From an uncultured Alphaproteobacteria bacterium (GTDB taxonomy: Bacteria; Pseudomonadota; Alphaproteobacteria; RF32; CAG-239), in the NCBI GenBank assembly GCA_944390895.1, contig CALXRQ010000018.1, forward strand, positions 1-37,023: DNA of 37,023 nt, in the 5' to 3' direction. The position numbers and the translations under genes were made by a program. Below are positions 31,228 through 37,023 of the stretch, in pieces (position 1 is the stretch's first letter; each line of letters starts with the position of its first letter). Under the pieces are notes generated by a model that saw nothing but the letters and a program-made list of their open reading frames with translations, was not told where the DNA came from and searched no databases.

Positions 31228-32415
31228 CTACCCCATTTTTTTATTTTGACAAGACGTTTCTTTATTTTTTCGGGCCGCAAGTTCCAAAATCACGTCACAG
31301 GCGTTCTGACTGGGCGTTTGTACCCCCTGCCCCAAAATTTCGCGCACCTTGGCAAATCCGCCCATCTGCTTTTCATACAAATCCCCATGCCGCAGAAGCT
31401 CCGTAACATAACTGCGGATATTTCCCGGAACGCAGCGTTCCTGCAACAACTCGGGAATAATCTCGCGCCCGAGCAGAATATTTGAAAGATTCACAAACTC
31501 AATATGCAGAAACTTGCGGGCCAGCATGGCTGAAAACGGAGATACCTTATAGGCAATGATATGCGGAATATCACAGATTGCCAGCTCCAGCGCAACCGTT
31601 CCCGAAGCTGCAATTGCCGCCGAAGAGGCCCTGAATGCGCCGTAACGATCGGCCTGGGTTTCCACCACCAAAATCGGCAGCCCCGACTGCTGCACCTGTT
31701 TTTTAACGTTCTCAGCCACGGTTCGCACTGTCGGAATCACAAAAAACAGGTTTTCGTCAACCGCTTTCAGCTCCTTTGCCGCCTCCAGAAAAACCGGCAG
31801 CAGCTTAGCAACTTCGTTTTTGCGGGATCCCGGCAAAACCGTAATAATCTTTTTATCCTGCGCAATGTTATATTTCCGGCGAAAATCGTCCCCGTTAGTC
31901 GTAATCACTTCGCTTTCGATGACCGGATGTCCCACAAAGCGCGTATCCAGTTTATAAGGCGTAAAATATTTAGGTTCATAAGGAAACAACGTCATCAACA
32001 CATCAACATATTTATACATCGTACGCGCGCGTTTTTTCTTCCAGGCCCAAACCTGCGGCGCCACATAGTGCGCCTGCGGAATGCCGGTTTTAAGTTTGCG
32101 CAGGGCCTTATGAACACGGGAGGAAAAACTCCAGCTGTCAATCGTAACCACCACGTCGGGCTGCACCCTGACAATGTCAGCCACCGTCTCCCTGATACGC
32201 CGCAAAACCCGGGGAATACTCGGGATCACTTCCGTCAGTCCCATAACTGCCAAATCCGAAATATCAAACAAAGACTTCAGCCCTTCGGCCTCCATCGTAT
32301 CGCCGCCGACACCGAAAAACTCAGCTTCGGCGCCAATCTTTTTCCGCATTGCCCGCATAAAACGAGACCCCAGCAAATCTCCGGACGGTTCTCCGGCAAT
32401 CAGATAAATTTTCAT
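31228..32415 (-). CDS. lpxB: lipid-A-disaccharide synthase
   Basis: The 395-residue GT19 enzyme joins UDP-diacylglucosamine and lipid X to form the lipid A disaccharide at the inner membrane. It has MKIYLIAGEPSGDLLG at the start, FGVGGDTMEAEGL, HYVAPQVWAWKKKRA and the LPGSRKNEVAKLLP nucleotide-binding segment. The ATG at 32415 is chosen because AGGAG lies about eight bases upstream inside the lpxI end; an open extension to 32496 lies within lpxI. It is the last lpx gene, four bases after lpxI. No hairpin directly follows its stop. Confidence 0.97.
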   Translation of the reverse strand: MKIYLIAGEPSGDLLGSRFMRAMRKKIGAEAEFFGVGGDTMEAEGLKSLFDISDLAVMGLTEVIPSIPRVLRRIRETVADIVRVQPDVVVTIDSWSFSSRVHKALRKLKTGIPQAHYVAPQVWAWKKKRARTMYKYVDVLMTLFPYEPKYFTPYKLDTRFVGHPVIESEVITTNGDDFRRKYNIAQDKKIITVLPGSRKNEVAKLLPVFLEAAKELKAVDENLFFVIPTVRTVAENVKKQVQQSGLPILVVETQADRYGAFRASSAAIAASGTVALELAICDIPHIIAYKVSPFSAMLARKFLHIEFVNLSNILLGREIIPELLQERCVPGNIRSYVTELLRHGDLYEKQMGGFAKVREILGQGVQTPSQNACDVILELAARKNKETSCQNKKMG

Positions 32416-32419
32416 CGCT

Positions 32420-33271
32420 TTACTCCTGTCCGTTTTCAAGATAATCAGCCGGATTAATGCCGATAATGAACAATCCTTCCTTATTTGCCAGCTCAATCAC
32501 TTCGGCCTGATCAACAATCAAACCGTTGCCGGCATGAACCGCAATGCCCCGTAAACCCGAAGCGGCCGCATTCTGAACGGTCCGCAGGCCGACCGTCGGC
32601 AAATCGATGCGCATATCCTGCTGAGGCTTTCTCAGCTTAACCAGAACGCCGCCCTCGCCTTTGCGTTTATACTCGCCGCAGCGCAGAAGCAGACGGTCGG
32701 TTCCCTCAATGCCTTCAACGCCCAAAACCAGCCCCTGCTGAACCACGACAGCCTGACCGACGTCAAGACGTCCGAGCGCCAACGCGACTTCCACGCCGCG
32801 TCTGATGTCTGTTATTGCCTTTTTGTCCGGCTTGTGTTTTCCCAGCACGCCTTCCTTAATCAACAGTTCGGGCATTACTTCATGAATACCGCGCACATTC
32901 ATCCCCTCGCTTTCCAGTTCGTTGACCAGCGCCCGCAAAATTCCGTCGTCGCCCAGAGCTTTGGCGCCGATTTTGGCAAAAAACGCCGCCGTGCGCAAAT
33001 CAGGAACCAGTTCTTTAAAAGACGGCCGCTTAATCGTCCCGATCATGACCACGTCCTGCACTTTCTCCTCGGCAAAACGCTTAAACCCCGTTCCGGCCTG
33101 ACCGATACGGATCCACTGATGTGGAACCTTTTCCGTAAAATAGTCGGAACACGCGTTGCCTTCTATGGCCAACACAAAAAAATCGCGCCCGGTTTCAAGG
33201 CAGCGGTTAATCAAAAGCTGCGGGATCGTTCCACCCCCGGCAATAATGCCCAATTTGCGCTCAGTCATCAT
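32420..33271 (-). CDS. lpxI: UDP-2,3-diacylglucosamine pyrophosphatase LpxI
   Basis: The 283-residue enzyme hydrolyses UDP-2,3-diacylglucosamine to lipid X. LpxI is the alphaproteobacterial alternative to LpxH. It starts KLGIIAGGGTIPQLL, carries GTIKRPSFKELVPD, and has the essential aspartate region MRIDLPTVGLRTV (D223, corresponding to D225 of the Caulobacter enzyme). The end is GLFIIGINPADYL. Two ATG codons in a row follow AAGGAT; the second may be used. It lies between lpxA (114-base gap, no clear terminator) and lpxB. Confidence 0.96.
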   Translation of the reverse strand: MMTERKLGIIAGGGTIPQLLINRCLETGRDFFVLAIEGNACSDYFTEKVPHQWIRIGQAGTGFKRFAEEKVQDVVMIGTIKRPSFKELVPDLRTAAFFAKIGAKALGDDGILRALVNELESEGMNVRGIHEVMPELLIKEGVLGKHKPDKKAITDIRRGVEVALALGRLDVGQAVVVQQGLVLGVEGIEGTDRLLLRCGEYKRKGEGGVLVKLRKPQQDMRIDLPTVGLRTVQNAAASGLRGIAVHAGNGLIVDQAEVIELANKEGLFIIGINPADYLENGQE

Positions 33272-33385
33272 AATCCTTAATCAAACCAATTCCAAAGAAC
33301 GAAAAACAAAAAAGCAAAAACCGGCCAACAACGGTTCAGACAAACGTTAAAGCCGGCTTCCGCCAAATTCTCACCGAACCGCGTC

Positions 33386-34183
33386 CTATTCTGCCGTCAT
33401 AATTTTGCGGCGACCTTCCAGCGCTTCGCCGATAAACTTAATCTGCTCCATAACCATTTCATTGTCTTTGAATTTAACAGCGGCCTCAAGCAGACGCTCT
33501 TCAAAAGTGCCCTCTTTACCTTTGAAAATGAACATATACGCGCGGGAAATGGATTTGACCGTATGTTCGTCAAAACCGCTGCGTTTCAGACCGACAACGT
33601 TCAAACCGCGCAGCTTGCCCCGGTCGCCCGTAACGATACCGAACGGAATAACGTCGCGATCCACACCGGACAAACCGCCGACCATGGCCTTGCGGCCGAT
33701 GCGGCAGAACTGGTGAACAGCGCTGTTGCCGCCCAGAATGACGCCGTCGCCGAGGCGGACATGACCGCCGATAACCGCGTTATTGGTCATAATCACATTA
33801 TTACCGACCACACAGTCATGCGCAATGTGAGAATTTATCATAAACATACCGTCGTCACCGACCGTCGTCGTAAAATGCTCTTTGGGCGTGCCGGCATGCA
33901 TTGTCACGTTTTCGCGGATAATATTACGTTTGCCGATAATCAGCTTTGCTTCCGGCTGAAATTCATTGCCGTGGTCCTGCGGACCGGCTCCGAGAACGGC
34001 TCCCGGAAAAACGATCGTCCCTTCTCCGACCGTGGTGTCGCCCATAATCGTAACCCGCCCCAAAAGCTGAACGTTTTCGCCTATCTTAGCACGGGAACTG
34101 ATCCAGCACAAAGGACCGATTTTTGCGCTTGCGGCAATCTGGGCACCGTCTTCGACGACGGCAGTCGGATGAATGTTAGTCAT
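33386..34183 (-). CDS. lpxA: UDP-GlcNAc acyltransferase
   Basis: The 265-residue left-handed beta-helix enzyme starts lipid A synthesis by 3-O-acylation of UDP-GlcNAc. Hexapeptide repeats fill residues 3-185. The catalytic histidine is H122 in NSHIAHDC, followed by NNAVIGGHV, SAVHQFCRIG and the C-terminal helical region. AAGGAA lies seven bases before the ATG. Unlike the usual fabZ-lpxA junction, two other genes lie upstream, and lpxA has its own promoter (34218-34245). It leads an lpxA-lpxI-lpxB unit. Confidence 0.97.
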   Translation of the reverse strand: MTNIHPTAVVEDGAQIAASAKIGPLCWISSRAKIGENVQLLGRVTIMGDTTVGEGTIVFPGAVLGAGPQDHGNEFQPEAKLIIGKRNIIRENVTMHAGTPKEHFTTTVGDDGMFMINSHIAHDCVVGNNVIMTNNAVIGGHVRLGDGVILGGNSAVHQFCRIGRKAMVGGLSGVDRDVIPFGIVTGDRGKLRGLNVVGLKRSGFDEHTVKSISRAYMFIFKGKEGTFEERLLEAAVKFKDNEMVMEQIKFIGEALEGRRKIMTAE

Positions 34184-34217
34184 AAGAAATTCCTTTCTGA
34201 TAAGTTGTTTTGCATAG

Positions 34218-34245
34218 AGTATAAAATATCTTTCATACTTTGCAA
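34218..34245 (-). promoter_or_regulatory. promoter of lpxA-lpxI-lpxB
   Basis: Minus strand: TTGCAA (34240-34245), 16 bases, TATACT (34218-34223), 35 bases ahead of the lpxA ATG and downstream of the terminator at 34288-34314. The terminator makes an internal promoter necessary. Confidence 0.62.
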
Positions 34246-34287
34246 TGTAAAAACAAAAAAACTTACAGATTGTTACCTTGGGTAGTA

Positions 34288-34314
34288 TAAAAAAAGGAGC
34301 CGTTTCCGGCCCCC
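34288..34314 (-). terminator. terminator after the 269-residue gene
   Basis: GGAGCCG (34296-34302) pairs with CGGCCCC (34307-34313) with one mismatch around TTTC. On the minus strand a run of seven T follows. It separates the inserted genes from lpxA. Confidence 0.75.
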
Positions 34315-34331
34315 GAAAAAAATCGTTTTTT

Positions 34332-35141
34332 TTAATTTATTCCCAGCAGAACTTTCCACCACGGACGCGATGTATTCAAACTCTCAGGCTTTTTCACGGG
34401 ATTGATAATTTTCGCCCGATACCTGCCTGTATACCCCAGCTCTTTGGTCAGCACCATTTTATCCGCTCTGTTGCCAGTTATTTTACAAGCTCCGATAAAA
34501 AATACATAACCGTCGTGAAAATCTTCATTAGGGAGATTTTCCGAATAATTGGAATATTCCATTTCGGCATTGTCCAGTTCAACCATGCTTCGGCTGATCA
34601 CCGGTCTACGGCTTTCTTTGACCCATATAGCCAGACTGCTGCCGGGACACATTCGAAGAATTGCCGGCGCCGCATTGTTTCCGTTGATTGGAATTAAAAA
34701 CTTCCCTTCAACATTAATACGAAGGAAACCTTTTGCCTCAACCCGATGGCACAGAAAAAGTGCAGAGAAACAAAAACAGCTTTTGCGAAAAGCAACTGCT
34801 CGAATAGAGATGTTTCTTAAACGAACCAATCGGCCGTCAACGAACACCACGCCACGGGCATTTGTACTGTCCTGCCTCATTATAACAGCCGTAATCTGCA
34901 GATTATCCAGTTCAGCGCCATTACCCAGTGTCAAAGGCCAAAAACTGCCGTCTACAGCCTCAAAAACCAAACCGCTGTTCCCGTCCGTTCCGCGCAATAG
35001 CTGCTCGTCTTTCAAAATCAACGGCGTGCTTCCCATATTAATCATACCATCAACAAGAATCTCGCCGCGACCGCCAAAGGTAACCATTCGTATCAGCTCT
35101 TCTGCCGTTCTGACGGTTCCAAGCTCATTTCTTTTTTCCAT
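34332..35141 (-). CDS. unrecognised 269-residue protein, possibly beta-helical
   Basis: I do not recognise this gene. There is no signal peptide. The first 130 residues alternate short hydrophobic strands and turns (EILVDGMINM, PLILKDEQLLRG, LTLGNGAELDNLQITAV, RGVVFVDGRLVRLRNISI), which recalls parallel beta-helix proteins, but this is only an impression. The middle holds a cysteine cluster, SCFCFSALFLCH. The C-terminal part is basic and ends WWKVLLGIN. A weak ribosome site (AAGAAT) precedes the ATG. It sits between the methyltransferase gene and a strong terminator, so it appears to be an insertion in the lpx operon. A surface or modification role is not supported by any motif. Confidence 0.65.
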   Translation of the reverse strand: MEKRNELGTVRTAEELIRMVTFGGRGEILVDGMINMGSTPLILKDEQLLRGTDGNSGLVFEAVDGSFWPLTLGNGAELDNLQITAVIMRQDSTNARGVVFVDGRLVRLRNISIRAVAFRKSCFCFSALFLCHRVEAKGFLRINVEGKFLIPINGNNAAPAILRMCPGSSLAIWVKESRRPVISRSMVELDNAEMEYSNYSENLPNEDFHDGYVFFIGACKITGNRADKMVLTKELGYTGRYRAKIINPVKKPESLNTSRPWWKVLLGIN

Positions 35142-35213
35142 ATTCTTAAAAATTAATTATAATTTCTCGGCTGACACTATACCGCTTATCCGACACAAAA
35201 GCAAGTTTTTTGT

Positions 35214-35789
35214 CTATTTATTTTTGTAGACATAGACTTTCAGGGGCATGCCGTAAGACTTTGCATCCAAAATCTTTTCAGGTACCATGCCCTTCAGTTC
35301 AAAAGCATTGGAAATAACCACCGCACCGGGTTTAAGCTTCTCTTTCATCTCGGCCGACAGATCTTCCGCCGCCTTGGTATCCAGAAAACAAAGCAGCAAA
35401 TCATAAGAGGCAATGTCCGCTTTCATAAAATCATCGCGGATAATCTCAACATTTTTCATTTTTCGGCTTCTGAAACGTATAATGGCTGTAACGAAACGAT
35501 CCCAATCATAACCGGCAAAAAAATGCTCGGGAAACTCTCTTGCCAGCGGCAACAGCATGGTTCCCGTCCCGCACCCCAGATCGACCACCCGCAAAGGAGT
35601 GCCGCTTTCCGCCAAAACTTTGCGCGCTTCAGCCAAAGAAAGTCTTTTCATGTTGCCGAAAGACGGAAACGCCGGCGGATATTTGCAGTTTTTGGAAATC
35701 ACAATGGCATAAATAAAATAAAGCTCCAGTCCGATGGTGACAAACATCAAAACCAGCGCCGACAAAGCCAACAACACATCTGCCAACAT
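35214..35789 (-). CDS. membrane-anchored class I methyltransferase
   Basis: The 191-residue protein has one N-terminal membrane helix (about 5-31, LLALSALVLMFVTIGLELYF) and then a compact SAM-binding domain. Motif I is VVDLGCGTGTMLLPLA (about 68 onward), then YDWD at the motif II position, DDFMKADIASYDLLLCFL at motif IV, and KPGAVVISNAF. The catalytic domain should face the cytoplasm. GGAG lies nine bases before the ATG. The gene stands between fabZ and the 269-residue gene, inside the usual fabZ-lpxA junction. Its substrate is unknown; a membrane lipid or protein is plausible because of the anchor. Confidence 0.82.
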   Translation of the reverse strand: MLADVLLALSALVLMFVTIGLELYFIYAIVISKNCKYPPAFPSFGNMKRLSLAEARKVLAESGTPLRVVDLGCGTGTMLLPLAREFPEHFFAGYDWDRFVTAIIRFRSRKMKNVEIIRDDFMKADIASYDLLLCFLDTKAAEDLSAEMKEKLKPGAVVISNAFELKGMVPEKILDAKSYGMPLKVYVYKNK

Positions 35790-35812
35790 TTCAGACTTCT
35801 CCGTTTTGCTCC

Positions 35813-35839
35813 GTTATAAACAGAATACCGATTGGACAA
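35813..35839 (-). promoter_or_regulatory. possible promoter of the methyltransferase gene
   Basis: Minus strand: TTGTCC (35834-35839), 15 bases, TATAAC (35813-35818), directly after the fabZ terminator. The spacer is short. Confidence 0.38.
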
Positions 35840-35841
35840 TA

Positions 35842-35869
35842 AAAAAGCCCCGCAGATACGGAGCTTTTT
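35842..35869 (-). terminator. terminator after fabZ
   Basis: AAAAAGCCCCG (35842-35852) pairs with CGGAGCTTTTT (35859-35869) with one C/A mismatch; TTTTTTATTG follows on the minus strand. It ends the lpxD-fabZ unit before the inserted genes. Confidence 0.8.
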
Positions 35870-35882
35870 ACCCAAAGAAAAA

Positions 35883-36332
35883 TTAATCCGCAATCATGGC
35901 CGTAAATTCGGCTTCGCTGACAACGGCGCCGTCCACCATACTTTGTCCCTTGAAGACAAAAACATTGCGGCGTTCTTTTATTTTTTCGACATGCATCATC
36001 AACTGATCGCCGGGTTTAACCATTTTGCGGAATTTTACGCCGTCAATCGACATAAAATAAACGCTCTTCTTATTTCCCTCAACATTTTCAAAAGAAGAAA
36101 TAACCAAAGCGCCGGCCGTCTGAGCCATGGCCTCAATCTGCAACACGCCGGGCATAACCGGATTTCCGGGGAAATGCCCCTGGAAAAACTCTTCATTCAT
36201 GGTCACGTTCTTAATGCCGTAGCCCTTGACGCCCGGCTCTTCGACCACCAGTCTGTCCACCAGCAGAAACGGATAGCGGTGCGGCAGCATCTTCATAATT
36301 TCTTCAATATGATAAACTTTATTTTCAGACAT
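35883..36332 (-). CDS. fabZ: 3-hydroxyacyl-ACP dehydratase FabZ
   Basis: The 149-residue hot-dog-fold enzyme dehydrates 3-hydroxyacyl-ACP in fatty acid elongation, competing with LpxA and LpxD for the same acyl-ACP pool. It shows MLPHRYPFLLVDR, the active-site GHFPGNPVMPGVLQIEAMAQ (H53, E67) and FRKMVKPGDQL. Length is normal. It lies 30 bases after lpxD, in the conserved lpxD-fabZ order, but is followed by a terminator rather than by lpxA. Confidence 0.97.
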   Translation of the reverse strand: MSENKVYHIEEIMKMLPHRYPFLLVDRLVVEEPGVKGYGIKNVTMNEEFFQGHFPGNPVMPGVLQIEAMAQTAGALVISSFENVEGNKKSVYFMSIDGVKFRKMVKPGDQLMMHVEKIKERRNVFVFKGQSMVDGAVVSEAEFTAMIAD

Positions 36333-36362
36333 TTGTTTTCCTCTTAAATTAAATCGATATTA

Positions 36363-37023
36363 TTATTTTTTGGTCAGTTTTTGCACCATGGCAACCTGCT
36401 TCATAAACTCCTTAATCGGCACCGCCGGATATCCCATAACAATCGCGCCGGGCTCGACATCGCGCATCAAACCGGATTGAGCACCGATCTGCGCGCCGCT
36501 GCCGATATTCAAATGATCGGCAAAACCGCTTTGCCCGCCGCAGACCACATAATCGCCGAAAGTGCAGCTTCCGGCAATACCGGTCTGAGCAACAATAACG
36601 CAGCCGCGTCCGAGTTTGTCGTTATGTGCGACCTGAACCAGATTATCAATCCGGCAGCCGTCGCCGATGACCGTATCGTCCAAAGCGCCGCGGTCAATGC
36701 AGGAGTTAGCTCCGATTTCGACATCATTGCCGATAATGACCCGCCCCACCTGCGGAATCCGCTGGTGTTTGCCGTTGATAACCATAAAACCGAAACCGTC
36801 CAGGCCAATCCGCGCACCGCCGTAAACATAGCAGTCATTACCCATCAGACAGTAAGCAATCTGAGCATTGACGCCGATACGGCAATTGTTGCCGATTTTA
36901 CATCCGCGACTGATAACCGCACCGTGTTCAATAACGCAGTTCTCACCGATTTCGACATTTTCTTCAATAACCGCATGCTCGCCGACATACGTATTCTGAC
37001 CGATTTTGGCCGACGGCGCAATT
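36363..37023 (-). CDS. lpxD: UDP-3-O-acylglucosamine N-acyltransferase, N-terminus cut off by window edge
   Basis: The reading frame is open from the window end (first visible codon ATT at 37020-37022, complement) to TAA at 36363, giving 219 residues. These cover the hexapeptide-repeat beta-helix ([20 protein letters not shown] onward), the LpxD block [23 protein letters not shown], and NLVQVAHN with the catalytic histidine, then the C-terminal helix. The N-terminal acyl-binding domain (about 120 residues) is beyond the window. An internal ATG at 36845 is not the start, since repeats continue upstream in frame. The enzyme N-acylates the glucosamine in lipid A synthesis. Confidence 0.95.
   Translation of the reverse strand, partial: IAPSAKIGQNTYVGEHAVIEENVEIGENCVIEHGAVISRGCKIGNNCRIGVNAQIAYCLMGNDCYVYGGARIGLDGFGFMVINGKHQRIPQVGRVIIGNDVEIGANSCIDRGALDDTVIGDGCRIDNLVQVAHNDKLGRGCVIVAQTGIAGSCTFGDYVVCGGQSGFADHLNIGSGAQIGAQSGLMRDVEPGAIVMGYPAVPIKEFMKQVAMVQKLTKK

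Noticed and set aside
31561..32457. 298-codon plus-strand frame opposite lpxB
   Set aside because: Antisense to lpxB, His/Arg/Asn-rich, no Shine-Dalgarno; shadow frame.
36363..36845. A 160-residue lpxD fragment starting at the internal ATG
   Set aside because: Hexapeptide repeats continue in frame from 36845 to the window edge, so the gene is simply cut by the window, not truncated in the genome.
1..37023. CRISPR arrays, insertion sequences or prophage genes
   Set aside because: No regularly spaced repeats, transposase motifs, terminal inverted repeats or phage structural genes were found by reading.

Overview
The window looks like a chromosome segment of a Gram-negative alphaproteobacterium with a modest-sized genome, probably an uncultured gut or host-associated lineage. 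The evidence is lpxI (rather than lpxH) inside an lpx operon, rpiB-glyA, nrdR close to nusB, def-fmt, an alphaproteobacterial-style ComEC, and a small cysteine-rich secreted protein. TGA is used as a normal stop. The taxonomic call is inference from gene content; no rRNA is present.

Layout. 1-6850: housekeeping genes mostly on the minus strand: fmt, def, nusB, nrdR, murF, an unrecognised plus-strand gene with a clear promoter, glyA and rpiB. 6976-7254: tRNA-Cys and tRNA-Asn with their own promoter and terminator. 7255-9432: a small accessory patch: structured non-coding DNA, an MmcQ/YjbR protein, an RNHCP zinc protein and an HD-domain hydrolase. 9477-11388: clpX and clpP. 11483-21280: a minus-strand surface-glycan island. 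21467-23027: tig and tRNA-Leu. 23189-28078: a TPR lipoprotein, prfC and a GH15-like protein on the plus strand. 28071-30128: comEC. 30268-31135: two small orphan genes. 31228-37023: the lpxD-fabZ-(two inserted genes)-lpxA-lpxI-lpxB region, with lpxD cut by the window edge.

The most interesting part is the island at 11483-21280. In transcription order it holds an OpgB/LtaS-type phosphoglycerol transferase, three tandem polytopic membrane proteins, a GtrB/DPM1-like polyprenyl-phosphate glycosyltransferase, a methyltransferase, and a fourth copy of the membrane protein. The four membrane proteins are paralogues. Each has a WDFxNYHYxNxWAxLN motif in the first periplasmic loop and a C-terminal periplasmic domain ending in a conserved CRx[LI]xxN...C element. 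The arrangement resembles a lipid-linked-sugar supply enzyme feeding a set of GT-C transferases, with phosphoglycerol and methyl decoration. The island lies between tig and clpP-clpX, genes that are adjacent in many bacteria, and no terminator is visible between its last gene and clpP.

Start sites were re-chosen from Shine-Dalgarno sequences for def, murF, glyA, rpiB, clpX, clpP, the GT2 gene, the third membrane paralogue, the lipoprotein and lpxB. In two cases (murF and the lipoprotein) the upstream ATG lies inside a putative -10 box. No CRISPR array, insertion sequence or phage gene was recognised.
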